Of a stretch of 64,000 bases of DNA, positions 50,501 through 63,119 are shown piece after piece. Each line of letters starts with the position of its first letter. The stretch's first letter is position 1. Where the stretch lies: the NCBI GenBank assembly GCA_038380795.1, contig CM076272.1, positions 6,010,001 to 6,074,000 of the forward strand, given 5' to 3'. Origin of the DNA: Pyrocephalus nanus. Its lineage: Eukaryota; Chordata; Aves; Passeriformes; Tyrannidae. The notes below the pieces were generated by a model. The model ran no database searches. It was not told where the DNA came from and saw only the letters and a program-made list of their open reading frames with translations. The position numbers were made by a program, and so were the translations under genes.

Positions 50501-53500
50501 CTAATACTGTGTTCACGGACAGCAGCACATATGACATATCTCAAACCACTGTAGGTATAGCTCAGGACAATATAATGGTTGAAGTTTTCTCCATGTAAAA
50601 GTCTTTTAAAAATGTCTTAATAATCCTTTCCACTGCTTTTTTGCATTTCATGCTACTGCTCCTGAATATCTTAGAGTACTCCTTTCTCTATTCTTGGTGT
50701 TTGTACGTGGTAGACCGTTTCCGTAATTTAGGGTTAGAATTACACAATTCATACCCATTTAGCACCATTGCTATGTTTGGTGTTTAGCTTGAGCACTCTG
50801 GGAGCTGAATTTTCTAGAGACTCTGTCAACTTCCCACTTTATATATCCTTGATTTTTAATGTACAGGACTTCAGAAGGTATGTTAGCAGTAGAACTTCAG
50901 TATTTTATGATCCTGCAGGAAGCATTGAGGTGCCTTTTTCTTCTGTGAGGTTGATTTGGAGGTTCAGACCCCATTAAATGGATCTCATGGCGAAGCTGGA
51001 GAAGTCTGTGTACTGCCTCATGTGAACTTGTGTTCAAGAGTAGCTGAAGTAGCTGCACTTAATGTGCAGTAATAACATAACATAAAAATAATAATAATTC
51101 ATTTAAGTGCCTCAAAATCAAATGCATATCAGTTGGCTAAAGCATTTACTTCCTGACTTCTTGGTGAACTATGAATGTGAGGTTTCATGTAAGCAATTGC
51201 AACTGTCTGAGAAGTTACCTTGCTAATTATGAGAGTGAATGAAATCCTTGTGTGATGGAGGAAAGAGAAAACATCCAGAGTTATGCAATCACTTCATCAG
51301 TTATGAATTGCATCATTAGCATTTACAATACTGTGCAATGATTTGGAAACTTTCTTGGGATGCTTGTCAAAATGAAGCACTTTTTTCACTCTGCGGTGAA
51401 ACAGGGTGGTTTAGGTGCATCATCTGGTTATTGTTTAGTTGTAATTTCTGTGCCAAGTTTTAAAGAGGAAACTAATCAATGAAAATTCGGACCTCAGAGC
51501 TGCAGCCAGGTGGCTGCATTCCTGGTGTATTTGTAGTTTCATTTATCAAGTATTGCAAATTTGAGAAGAAGTCATTTATCAATATAGTCGAGTGCTGTGG
51601 GAGGAATTTTAAGGCGTTCCAGCTTGTCCTTGTTTCTTTTTGTCAATTGATAGTGACAAAAGTCTTTGTCTAAAATTCCGGAGTGTAATTTCTCACCATC
51701 CCTATAATTTAAACAAGAAATATGCTTTTTATTCCTATGTCAGTTGTATCCTGGTTTTCAAAGCAGAGAAAGCTGCAAATGTTTAGAAACTTTGATCAAG
51801 GGAAATCCCTTGTTTAATTTGCAAATAATTTTTTAGTGCTCTTTTTATGAACATTTGTTAAATATTCCCATTAATTACAGGTATAGAAAACACTGTCAGA
51901 TGTCAGCATCTGCTTTGGCAGATGGAAAGAGTAATTTTGTCCAGGTATTTTTAGGACTGTAGTTTAGGTACTGCTGATAACAGTGAAAAGGTTAAGGTGC
52001 ATTTTCAAGCCAGATAGCAGGAAAAGAGCATAAATTCCATGAATATGGAAACTTGCAGTGAATGTACCTCCAATACAATCCCAATCCTCTCTTGTGACCT
52101 AGATGAATAGAAGAAGAAGAAAGTGCAGAGAAGCTGCCAAAGTTAATCTAGGAGTGCTGAAGTAGAAGTGGTCTGTTAGCAGTGCTGTTAGTAGAGTGTT
52201 TAGTTTTGTGGTTTGGGGTTTTGTTTTCAGTTTGAGAATTTTTAAGCAGGGCTCGAAAGCAGCAAATGGCCAAAACTCGTGTAGAAAGTTAGAAAACATA
52301 AACATACATCTAGCAAGCATGTGTTCCTTTGTCTAACCACAGCTGAGGAATGGCAGCTCAAACCTTCTCCCCTAGAAGTGGTGAAGAAGGAAGCTGGCAC
52401 TATATGTCCTATGGTGCCCAGAGCAGTTTTGCATAAGATACATTAAGATCTAACTGCCTACAGAGCAATGCAAAGCCCAGAAATAATTAAAACTGTGGTG
52501 AGATTAAAAAAAAAAAAATCCGGCTGTAATGCTGTGTCTCACCTTTGCTTGTACTTCATCAAACGTGCTGTGTGTTTGCCCAGGAATAACACTTGGTGAG
52601 CCGCGTGTTGCACATGTAGAGCCATGCAAGTGTACTTAACAAAGCAGAGCTGCTTCCTAGTGATAGGTTGGTAAGGCTGTTTTTCCTAAAACTCTTGACT
52701 TGTGTTGGTGGAAAAACTGATCCTTTATTTTTATGTCACAGCAGTATTAGGGAGGCAGTGGGTGATCTGTGGAGGGGAAGAAGCCAGGTAAACAACCCTT
52801 ACTTTGATCTGCAAAATGGCTTTGGGTTCTGGCTTCAGCTTTCAGTAACTTGCCAGTCAACAATGTCCTTCTTGCTTTTGCTGAATGTCTGCATCTTCAT
52901 TTGTTAAAGACAGCAAGGAATCCTGATCGTCTTGATGGCTGTTTTGAGACCTCAGTTTGGGTCACTTCCTGATGTCAATCTTTGTGGTGATGTGAGGTTT
53001 TAGTTGGAGCAGCAAAATGCCATTAATAGGACAAACTCAAACCTGAAGAGATTTAGAGCTTTCAGAACTGGAGTTTTGTCAACAATCATATGGTAACTCC
53101 TGTGTTAAGAAAACTATTTAATTATCTGATAATATATTATTTTACCTCAGGGTCCCTGCATAAATCAATAGCTTAGTTATGAGTGATACACTACTCAGTG
53201 CTATTCTCTTTTTACTCAGCCCTTGGCTCCCTGCCTTGAAAATGCTTCTTGTGGAAGATGAGAAAAAAAGTCTTCTCTAAAGACTAGTTGTTGATACTAT
53301 TACTGCAGTGTTTGGTTAAAAATTCACAAAGCTGCTGTGTGATAGCAAGATTTAATCTATTGTCAGAAATGGAGCTGGGATATGGAAGAATGATGTTTAA
53401 AAGAAGTGTTCCTTAATTTAGTGCCAGTTGTTGAGTAGTTTGGATTGGATTTTTTTCCCCCTGTTCAGTACCATATTTATTACCTGAGAGTAGTCAAAGC

Positions 53501-53832
53501 AAAATTTGCATTGGCCAAAATTGTAATTATGATTTGGCAGCTCATCTGCAAATCACATTCAGAGGTTTTCAGTCAGACCCCTGAAACAGAAAGTACATAG
53601 TTTACAAACTAGAAGAGGATTGGATTAAGTAAATAGCCCCTTAGGTGACATTTTTTACCTCATAGCTGGTAGAGTAACTGGTTCCAGAAACTGCAGACTG
53701 TCATGTTCCTTATTCTGCATGTCCATTGTATACCTATGGGATTTATAGTGAATGAGACAGAGATTATGTAAATAACTCTTCTAATTAAATATTCCTGACT
53801 CATCCCCAGAGTAGATCCACTCTGCACACTGA

Positions 53833-53837
53833 ATGAG
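53833..53837. repeat. Target-site duplication, left copy (ATGAG)
   Basis: ATGAG immediately precedes the LTR and is repeated immediately after it at 54779-54783. A 5-bp duplication is within the usual range for retroviral integration. Confidence 0.88.
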
Positions 53838-54249
53838 TGTCATGGTTTTAGCTAGCTCTCATACCCAGGTGAAGAATTTTCTCCCTTCCCCCCTGGATGT
53901 CAAGCTAAGCACTTCAAATTACAAAAGACCTAGTCTCCATGGCTGATGGCCGGACATTAGTCTCCTAGGAGACAAGGCAGATAAGGACTTGCACTTTACT
54001 TTTTTCTCTTGTCTCCTGGGCAATGAAGGGGGGAGGAGTTCGGGGGGGGGGGCTACTGTGTGGCTGGCACGCAGGCTGGGAGGAGAGTCTGGTGTGTGCC
54101 GGTGGGGGTTTGGGACCTGCTGCGAGCTGCAGACACTGCCTGGCTCTGTTCTTGCCTGTTGGAGGGGAGTTTGCTGCTGCTCTCTGCTCAGCTGTTGCTG
54201 GCTGCAGGCCCTGCTTAAAGCGAATCCTAACCAGCTGAAGTTTTGACCA

Positions 54250-54458
54250 GGGATCCCTCAGCGCTGCCTGGTGATGGGCACTGGACATTACAAGTTCTGC
54301 TCCTCCAGTGATCCAGCAGTGCCACCTGGTAGCTACTATAGGACACTACAAGTTCTACATCTCCGGTGATCCAACAGCGCCACCTGGTGAATGGTACAGG
54401 ACATTACAAGTTTTGCATCTCCAGTGACCTGATGGCGCCCCCTGCTGACTGTGGTTGG
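54250..54458. repeat. 58-bp tandem repeats inside the solo LTR
   Basis: Three full 58-bp units start at 54250, 54308 and 54366, with a partial fourth from 54424. Shared words are GTGATCC, the GCGCCACCTGGTG-like block and GGACATTACAAGTT. The units differ at several positions, so the array is older than the 15-bp minisatellite. Repeats in the part of an LTR upstream of the polyadenylation signal commonly act as enhancer-like elements; that role is inferred here. Confidence 0.9.
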
Positions 54459-54626
54459 AACTGTACCAAAGGGTGCAAAAAAATGGAACTGTTCTACTCT
54501 TCCTTTTGCCAGTTCATTGGTTTGTTTTTTGAAGGGGTTATTTGTGGGTATAGAAGTGTTGTTTGGTTGTTTTACTTGTGGTTTTTTTCTTTTTTGTGTG
54601 TTTCTGTTAATATACATATACCTTTT

Positions 54627-54632
54627 AATAAA
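54627..54632 (+). terminator. LTR polyadenylation signal AATAAA
   Basis: AATAAA lies about 150 bp before the 3' end of the LTR and is followed by a T-rich stretch (TTATTTTTTTTCCC). This is the expected R-region polyadenylation signal of a sense-oriented LTR. Because the LTR lies in the same orientation as THSD4, it could end host transcripts early if used. Confidence 0.6.
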
Positions 54633-54778
54633 GGGCTGTTATTTTTTTTCCCTTTTCCATAATTTGTTTTCCTTCAGTTGGAGCCTCCTATTTTGGATTT
54701 ATAATTGCTTAGGAAGTTTGGGTCTTTTCTCCTAACCCATCCTCAGCAGAAGACCCTTGTCTCATTTAAACTGGGACA

Positions 54779-54783
54779 ATGAG
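54779..54783. repeat. Target-site duplication, right copy (ATGAG)
   Basis: Exact copy of 53833-53837, directly after the terminal CA of the LTR. Confidence 0.88.
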
Positions 54784-55319
54784 TCATAGATCATATAGAA
54801 AGAATGGTATGTAATGATGTAAGTGAGAATGGACCTAACAGGCAAAAAAAGCCAAATTGTATAGTTATTGCATGGACAGTCTCTTCTAATTTGAGATTAA
54901 ACCTTCCTTTGAGGTCCTGTGACTTACTTTATAGCATTAAAACAAACAAAAAAAGCTTTCTTTTGACTCTCAGTCCCAAGATTTATCTAAATTTTCCAAA
55001 GTATTCCATGCATTTTAGGTACAGGTGTTTGCTTTGTCCATGCTGCCTGAAACAGGCTCAAGTGGTTATTAAGAACAGTCTCTGCCCTCATATAGAACCC
55101 AGGAGAACCTCCCAAAAATTGCTGGAAAACTTCTCAGCTTCTTTGAGCCTCAGAGGTGGAACACACTTGTAAACAGATTCTTCCACTAGTTTAGCTGCAA
55201 AACTGTAACAAATTTTGACCTAAAGTGTACAAAGTATGTTTTCCACACTTTTTTCAAAGTCTTGTAGCCTGACTATACTTAGGTAAATTTCCATATAAAA
55301 GGCACAGGATGCGTTCTTG

Positions 55320-55335
55320 AAAAAAAAAAAAAAAA
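55320..55335. repeat. Poly-A tract, 16 bp
   Basis: An A run followed by the mixed A-rich CAACAAAAAAAGCG. No retrocopy is recognised upstream. Confidence 0.85.
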
Positions 55336-55669
55336 CAACAAAAAAAGCGCACTTTCCTGGCTGATGTCATTTCACTCATTAAAATAAAATGGGCACTTAT
55401 CTTTTGAAAAAAACGAATTATCAGAACATTGGAAGCATGAGAAAAAATAAAACACTTCTCCCCTTTGTTTTCCTTCATACTCGTTCTTGGATGAAATGCT
55501 TCAGTCAAAAACAATGAGACTAAGACAGATACCAGGAATGGAAAGTTTTAGTCTGAGCAGTTCAAGTTGGAAAAACTGCTCAGTAAATGGACAGTGCTAC
55601 CAGCTGCACCTACACCAAAGCATTATAAAATAAGACAAATGTATCTGCTAGTTAGTTTAAGGTACCTTT

Positions 55670-55671
<2 letters not shown>

Positions 55672-55703
<32 letters not shown>
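55672..55703. repeat. Poly-T tract, 32 bp
   Basis: The longest homopolymer in the window. The sequence to its left and right shows no recognisable retrotransposed gene or SINE. Length calls in such tracts are error-prone. Confidence 0.9.
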
Positions 55704-55706
<3 letters not shown>

Positions 55707-58700
55707 TATATGACCTAGGAAGAAAGAATATGCTGCAGAAACAGTGTAAGAGTGTGTTGTAGCAGAAACTCATTTTTGATGTAAACAAGAACTCTAGAAT
55801 CTGAATAACTCTGCAATTTCTGGTGCACTGGATTCCTGCAAACTCATAGTAATTTTTAAGCCATGTTGACAGTGCTCTAATGATGTCACACATTGTAGGG
55901 TGCTTTTTTTTTTTTTAACAAAAAAAAGAAAAATAAGTTCTCTCAACAGACTTAGTCACAGTTCCCCCTGGGATGTAGCAATATCTGTACATTTGCCTGT
56001 ACATTTCTATCTCATATAACACTGCACTGACATTTCAGTTGGCTGGTTATTACTTAGGCTAGAGATCATTCTCTAAAAATATTGTGATTACTGCTGTAAT
56101 GTGAATTTTTTATTGAAAAGTGGAATATCCTGGTAATACAAATCAGAACTTCCCTAAACTTCCAGTCCTTCTGCTGGAACCATTCAGGTAGTCCCTCTTT
56201 CCACACAATTCCATTTATGTGGAATGCATGCAATTGAATTTCCATTGACATTGATTAAGCTTTCATATAGCAAACTGTTGGAGGTTTATTCCTGCATGCT
56301 GATGGAGCTGGTAAAATAAAAGAGTGAAGCACTGAAACCTCCGTGGCATAAAGCCTGCAGTACAGAAAGAACAGACCTCTCCAAGAACAATGTTTTTTTT
56401 AAAAAATGTAATAAAATGCTGCTGGAAACCCTAGAGTAGATGTTTTATCACATTGGCATAATTTTCTGCAAACTGTGAGGACTAGATCTATGGACTTTGC
56501 TTTAGGTCTGTAGACTTTACTAAGGATGCATCAAGCATGAGTTTGGATCTTTCAAAGCTGATATTGGTGGTGCCTTCTGGAGGGGGTTTCAGAGTGGCTG
56601 ATTTTTCTAATGTAAAAAAGAGTTACTATTATTATATTAAAACAACTGTCCTTAGTACATGAACTTCCAATTTTCTGAAGAGTGCTATTAAAACATGCTC
56701 TGTTTTGCAGATATATCTGAACAATGTAGACAGGTGAGACGCTGAACGTTCTGTATTAAGGCTTTATCAGACTCTGAGCCAGGCTGTGTCAAATGGAAGG
56801 AGATTTCCATTGATTTCCCATTAAATGAGGCAAGAGCGTGCAGCTTAAGCACCTTGAGTGTTATGTAGTGTTCCTATAAATAGATATTTGAATGGAGGGA
56901 TTCTTGTATTTGCTGGATTTTTTGATGCAACGTATTTATATAGAAAAGTGATCCCACTGCTGAGACTGAGAGCAGGCATTGTACAAAGCAGTTATGATTT
57001 CTGCTGCAAATGCCAAGCTTTTGATGCTTGACTGGGGTCATGTGAAAAATATTGTATGTGAACTCCAGTCTCAATACTGAAGTAGTTCTCCCCTCAGGGA
57101 ACTGGGCACTAAAAGTCATTTGGGAGAGTAAAATAGTAACTACATTTAAAAAAACCCCACAGCTTTGAAATGAGTTGATAATCAACTGGTCTTTTGCTGG
57201 ATCAAAAAGGACTAGAAACAGTCTTAAGTTCACTGGTGTGACTGGGCGTAGCTCTGACTTTCACAGCACACTCACCATGACAGTGGAGCCAGAGGTGCCT
57301 CGGGGAAAGCACCCGCTGGGCAGCTCTGCCATGGACCGTCTTTCTTCTTCCAAATACAAGCTCCTTGCTAGCTGAGTGGGATTTGGGTGGAAATACAATG
57401 ATTTTGTGTTGTCGAAGGTCTTCACCATCTGTGACAGGCAGCCTCTGGAAAGGAGTGAGGGGAAAGGCTACAAGCTCGTGTTCCTTGCACCCATGGACTC
57501 TGATCAGTAAAACACAGCACTGGTTTATGGTGATTGTCATTACTGAGCTTAATCTCCATTGCAACACAGACCTGCCTAGGTGTGAATTCATGGCTTAGGG
57601 TGGTGCCCAGAGTTCTGCAATACAGGTGCTCCTTCCTTGTAAACTTATGCAGATCCACTGCATCCACATATGGGAATTCTCATTCCATGTCAAGCCAGAC
57701 TTTTATAGTGTGCTGTCTGTGGTTGTGGACTGTAACCAGGGCTGGCTAGCACTATTTTTACTGCAGAGCTGTTCTTCACATGCATTTTAAAGTTTCTTGC
57801 ATATTTTTGTTTGTCAGGAGCATCATTTCCCTTTGAATAAAAAAAATCTGCCTGTGATATTTTGTGCCACAGATATTTCCCATACCTTATTTATTTTGTT
57901 TTAGTTGGCAGACAATTGTCTTCACGTTCTGTTACCATTCTAAAAAATTAGAACTATTGGAGGAATAACAGAGTCTCCAGTAGTTAAAATGAATCAGTTG
58001 CTGTCTCTCAATATGTGTTTGGGTAGACAAAACCAGGTTACCTTGATTTGAAGTAGCCCATGCATGGCCCTTGGCAATGCAATGAGAAACAACTTAGCAG
58101 GTGAATTAATATTTGAAGGACCCCACATTGCACTTCTGTAAGCCTCAGGAAGAACAAGTCACTGTCGGTTCAGAGCAGAAGATCACTGCAGGCATGGTAG
58201 GTAGTTGTGCAAAGACCTGGAATTTATAGAATAATGCTACTTCCAAGAGTAAGCTCTGAAATTGTAAGAGGAATCTTCAGATTACTGTTTCAGAAACAAG
58301 TATTTTAATTATTTTTCTTTGGAGATATGTTTATCCTTTGGGATGTCAAAGGATTAATATGATCCTATAGAAGCACTACAGAAATAAAAACTGGAGTACA
58401 ATGAAATTTCTTGGACTTAATTTAATATGTAGCATTGCACACATAGAAAATACTAATTATGAATTATGCCTGAGCCTGGAGAATCAAGAAGGAGCACGGG
58501 GCCTTGGAAAAAGAGTTTGCCAGTTACTGTAGGTCATAAGGACAAAACGTTACCAAAAATCTTAGTCAAGGTTTTAATTGCCTGTAGAAGAGGTTTCAGG
58601 ACCAAAAAGGCCCTTTTATACATTTCCAGCAGTGCATTATCTCAGCCCAGAACTGACACAGGTTTGCTGATGGCAGATGTGGGCCCACATCTGCTGGCAG

Positions 58701-59879
58701 ACTGATAATTTTCTGCCAGCACTTCTTTAATTAACCAAAGTGTCAAAGATTTGCTAAAAACCTACGCTTTTTGAATGTTTCCCAAAAGCTTAAAGGCAAG
58801 TAGGGTGGTTTCTTTGTTTTACAGTCTTAGCTGTACTAGCAGCTCTTTTTAAGAAAGCTCTAATGGTACATGATAAAGAGAAGTACTGTGTTTTGCTGTC
58901 CCTCAAAATACTTTCATACCTGCATATTTCAGAAGAAATTGAGGCATAAATAAAACTACTGTTCCAGAAGTTACAATCATCAGCAGGCTCGGCGCATTTC
59001 AAGAAATTAGGTCTGAGGTCCCAAAACACAAAGAGAGACTTCTAAAATTATGTTAAGCACTGCCTGGCTCATCACTGACTGCAGTGCTGTGCTGCTGCTG
59101 GTGCTAATTTCACATTCTGAAAGTTCAGGAAGAAAAGTTGGCTGAGGTGTCCTGGTCGTTTAAATTGCAGCAGTGAAAGCTCTGAAAGCATCTTTACCTT
59201 GTATGAAAATGCCCAGCACTTTGAAGGTACTTTGCTAAATGCAGTCCCACATGTTAAAATTACAGCATTGGTTTGCCCAGGCAGCATATTTTAAGTAGGA
59301 GAAACATAATTTAAAACCATACAAAGTTATGAATTCTAGATGCTGTATCTCATTTTACAGAGCAGAACTGAAAGAACAGTGATTAAAAAAACCTTCTCCC
59401 ACCAGAGAGTATATATTTCTAGACAGCTTATATCTGCCTCTGCACAAAGGAATCTGAGATTTATCTTAGTAGATTCAAAGTATGTTTTTTGCTGCTCTGG
59501 ATTCCCCAGATGTGGGTTAAAAAGGAGATTTTATTTCTTTTTTTACAAACGTTCAAAGAGGTCATCCTTTCTGTATCCAAACATCTACAAAAAACTTTAG
59601 ATGACTCCCTCAAAAATCACAAGAAGAAGTGTTTGAGGCAAAAAATTAAATTCCAGATCTGTCATTAACAAAACACTGAAGTAATTTGATTTTGTTTATC
59701 AAAAAAATTGTTTTCAAGTCCCTACCAGGCAGCACAACCCTAACGCTCTCATGTCACTGAAAGGGAACTGAGGGGGAGTCACACAGCAAGTTAAATATTT
59801 TAGTGAAGTTAATTCCAAAAGTCTCTGGGAAATTTTGGAAAGAGTTCTGGGTTGTTTAAATCCCAGTACTCTGGCTTAG

Positions 59880-60130
59880 CCACAGGAACATTCTTCATCT
59901 GCAAACATGCCAACGTGCCTGCTTTTTACAGCCAACTGCCCTGTGCTGGGCAGGGGCTCTGTGCCAGGCAGACCCAAGCTGAGCTGAGCGTAGCCCAGAT
60001 GTGACTGGATCCCCCTGTAGCCTCCGGGGCTTGTGGTAAGCCCAGCTTTGTCCTCGGTCGTCTTCCAGTTGTCACAGCCCTGGGTGTGAGCTGGGAAGCA
60101 AATGGTGGACTCTGTAAGGACCAACTGGTA
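59880..60130. other. GC-richer patch of unknown origin
   Basis: About 250 bp richer in G and C than the surroundings. Overlapping minus-strand frames are open at 59876-60124 and 59926-60144 but match no family I know. It may be an old repeat, an exon of a non-coding RNA, or chance. Confidence 0.3.
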
Positions 60131-62772
60131 GACTTCATAAACATGAGCTTTCTTTGGGGTTGCTATCTTCTCACTTTTATTTTAGGAGTTTTATGGCAGA
60201 ATTAGTAATTAAATAGAAGTGTAAAAAGAGGTCATGCTCTCAGGGAATAAATAAAAATGGGGGATCTATGGAAACTGCCCCTTCCCCCTAGTGAAGCTTC
60301 ACTTTTGATTGTGTAGGGTCATGCTTTTCCCTTTTACTGATTTTCTGCCTTAAAGATGTGCTAAAAAGGCAGAGAGGCCAAGAGAGAATATCTGCCACTC
60401 TTAGGTCTTCTGAGAAAGGTTCAAGGATTTCATTTTCAGAGGGGCTGAACAGCAGGCAGCATAAAACTGTCATTTCATTCAGCTATGCATTAACAATTTA
60501 AGTGGGGTTAGTAAATGGTGCATAGATGTTATCTATGTCTAGAGTATAATATAACACTTAAGCATTGGTGATTTATAAATTTTAGTAATTTTGGCTACTT
60601 GTACTTCATAATTAGCTCTTTAATAAAATACTTTAGAAGACATCTAAATATAAAAATTATTATAATTCATATAAAGAATAAAGCAAAGTGTTTTTGCAGA
60701 CCAGATCGCTCTCTGAAATTTTGACTCAAAATTTCATATTGTAATTAAACTTTGATGAATGAAATAGGGAAGGGTAATTGAGTTCGGACTCCTAAAGTAG
60801 TAGGGATGTTACTGAGTAAGCCTCTTCTGATTTTGGCTTGATCCACAGCGTTTAATGTATTTGGCAGTCCTTTGTTCTTCTTTAAAGCAATGGGGCCTCT
60901 GTCCTTTGGGCAACTGTCAGTAAGTTTAAAAACAGAAATTGTAGCTATATGAAAATGATCTTAGAAGGTATGGGTGTTACTATTTGTTGGCAACAGCCAT
61001 GAATATTTTGATATTTTTATTCATAGATTGCCTGTAGTTGGTATGAGCAGGGTGTACAGGAAATGGTTTATGAGCCAGAAATACTGGTACACAAGGGCAT
61101 GAGCTCAAGGTTCAGAAAAGGAAAAACAAGAAATAACTAAACTTCACAATAGGCTGGTAGCAAACGTGTGCCAAAAAAAGGAGAAAGCATTCCAAATAGA
61201 AACCCTTCAGGCTGGGTTCTTTGCTGATGTTTGTTCTGCTGTGATTCTGTATAGTGACCTTAATTAATGCCAGCTCAGGTTCTGTCCCTTCACCCTTAGG
61301 ATATGTGCAATAATGGGTTTCCATGAAAAATGGAAGTTTCCTCGCCTTGTTTGGTGGTTGTGGCCGAATTATTGTGCTGCAATGCTGTGCCACACATGGA
61401 AGGGTCTGGATTTCAGTTGTGGGAATAAAGCTTTCTGCAGTTGGCATTAGAAGGACTTTTGGTCCCACTTTCCAATGTGGTGGCTATGGTCCTATTTTCA
61501 AGGAAGGCTTTTTGGTTGTTTTTTTTTTTTGTTTGTTTGGTTGGTTTTTTTCCCCCTTTTTTTTTTTTAATTTTATTTGAGGGTTTGTTGAAGACAACAC
61601 TATTTGCATGTACTTGGAGATCTTAGAAGGGTGGGCAAACAAAGCACAGATGGCTGCTTAGCCAGAGATAGTGTTTATTCTAAAAGATTTGTTACCATGA
61701 TTGTAATAGAAGATAAAGTAGTCCCTGAACCTTCCCCCAGGGCAACTCTTTGGTACAGTTTATAGCCCACTTGAAAACCTTTGACTCTGATGTCTCTTTG
61801 ATCCACGTACTAGCATCTTCTTCAAGAGATAGTGGATACAAAGCAAGAACTCTGGGGCCTCTGCTGTGCTGGCTTCCCCTGCAAAGACAACTCTTGCTGT
61901 TCCCTGCAAAGCCACAATTATTTAGCCATGCTGCTTTCACAGAATATCAGCTCTAGCTTTTCCTTGAACTCTGTCATATAGAAAAAAATTGTGGTGTTCC
62001 AGTCCAGTTTTTTTGTGTGATTTCTACTGTTCTTGAATAGTATTTTTAGTAGTCATTTTGATTATCTAAAAAGTATCCAAAAATGCAGCTGTACCCAAAG
62101 CTTGCCTATTTCTCCAAGCATAGAAATTGTTCTAATTAACCCCCTGCCTTTTCTGGAAGTCTTTCTCCCCTTTGTGTGTGCCCACACACAGGGAAGTCTT
62201 CTGCTGTAACTGCAGTAATGTGAGGACACAGGCAGAACAAAGTAATTAAGTATTTAACTATTTAACTTGTATTTACTTTTGTAATCTGCTTCAAATGTAA
62301 ACAGGGCTGGTGTGCCAAAGGCTTGCATTGCAGATGACCTCATAAAGGATGTTCATTCCATCTGTAGAACTTGCCCTGCCTCAATACCTGTGTGTGCACA
62401 CACGTGTTCTTGTATATGAGAAGCTCTTCCTACTCTTCAGGTGCAAGAACTCTGAAGTAAGGACTTGAAGGCATGAGTTAAAAAGCAAAGTCATGCAATG
62501 ACTGTAATACCAGCATATGGAGATACAAAAGGAAAAGTGGTAGCATGGTATTGAAGCATAGGATGAGAATGAGAAGGTGGTGTGGACAGCTTTTAGTAAG
62601 TTAAGGAAGCACATATGTTAAGTGTTTCAACTCTGTTGAATCTGAGCCCAAAAAATTAATGATGAAAAATATGAGGATGTTATGGAAAGGAAATAATTCT
62701 GATCTAATTTATTGACTTAATCTTGTTGTCTTGTTGCCGAGGAAAACAACAGCTTAATAAAAGCCTTACTTC

Positions 62773-62800
62773 TTTTTTTTTTCTTTTTTTTTTTTTTTTT
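62773..62800. repeat. T-rich tract
   Basis: A T run interrupted by one C, about 220 bp before THSD4 coding exon 4. It is too far from the exon to be its polypyrimidine tract. Confidence 0.85.
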
Positions 62801-63016
62801 AAATAGAACTGTTACTCCATTTATAAATTAATTTTCTTCTACAGGCACTTTTGATACTGTTACTTAAAAGCACACTGTTTTAAAGACAAGGAGTCTCCTG
62901 ATATTCATCTGGATTAGAATTTTGCAATGCCTTCATTAACCTTCTAAAGTTAATTAATAGGAAGGCAATAATAACTTTGTTGTTGATTATAATGTGACTT
63001 TTTTTTATCTAAACAG

Positions 63017-63119
63017 ATGTGTCCTGAAAGCAGCAGAAATATTAGAGAGGTGCAATGTGCATCATACAATAACAAGCCATTTATGGGTCGATTTTATGAA
63101 TGGGAACCTTTTGCAGAAG
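63017..63119 (+). CDS. THSD4: THSD4 coding exon 4: start of ADAMTS-type cysteine-rich region
   Basis: The exon encodes residues 332-365 plus the first base of codon 366. It reads MCPESSRNIREVQCASYNNK and then PFMGRFYEWEPFAE. This matches human THSD4 almost residue for residue; I recall V for the first M and S for the N. The VQCASYN...W-EP-PFAE block is the start of the ADAMTS/ADAMTSL cysteine-rich module that precedes the spacer domain. The acceptor (TTTTTTATCTAAACAG) and donor (GAAG|GTAAGG) are strong, and 103 bp (34 x 3 + 1) gives a phase-1 exit. The rest of the module, spacer, further TSP1 repeats and C-terminal PLAC domain must lie to the right of the window. Confidence 0.96.

Larger units (their letters stand above)
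53838..54778 (+). mobile_element. Solo LTR of an endogenous retrovirus, 941 bp
   Basis: The element begins TGTCATGGTTT and ends AAACTGGGACA. These ends form an imperfect inverted repeat with the TG...CA termini of retroviral LTRs, and the element is flanked by exact 5-bp duplications (ATGAG). An AATAAA polyadenylation signal at 54627-54632, in a T-rich stretch, sets the plus orientation. No gag, pol or env sequence is present, so internal recombination has left one LTR. The interior has an 11-G run (54042-54052), a GC-rich zone and 58-bp tandem repeats. A 5-bp duplication suggests a class III (ERVL-like) or class I element; the family cannot be fixed without a library. Open frames inside it are not expected to be genes. 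Confidence 0.9.
43403..63016 (+). other. THSD4: THSD4 intron between coding exons 3 and 4 (19,614 bp)
   Basis: The intron runs from GTAAGT to TTTTTTATCTAAACAG. It holds the TTGG repeat (43907-43934), an LTR fragment (about 44113-44266), a CR1 3' end (about 47154-47502), the solo LTR (53838-54778) and several homopolymers. No nested gene is recognised. Minus-strand open frames at 57202-57667 and GC-richer stretches near 47760-48010 and 59880-60130 remain unexplained. Confidence 0.85.

Noticed and set aside
53965..54735. Several open frames of 71-107 codons on both strands
   Set aside because: They lie inside the solo LTR and follow its GC-rich and tandem-repeat structure; they are not genes.
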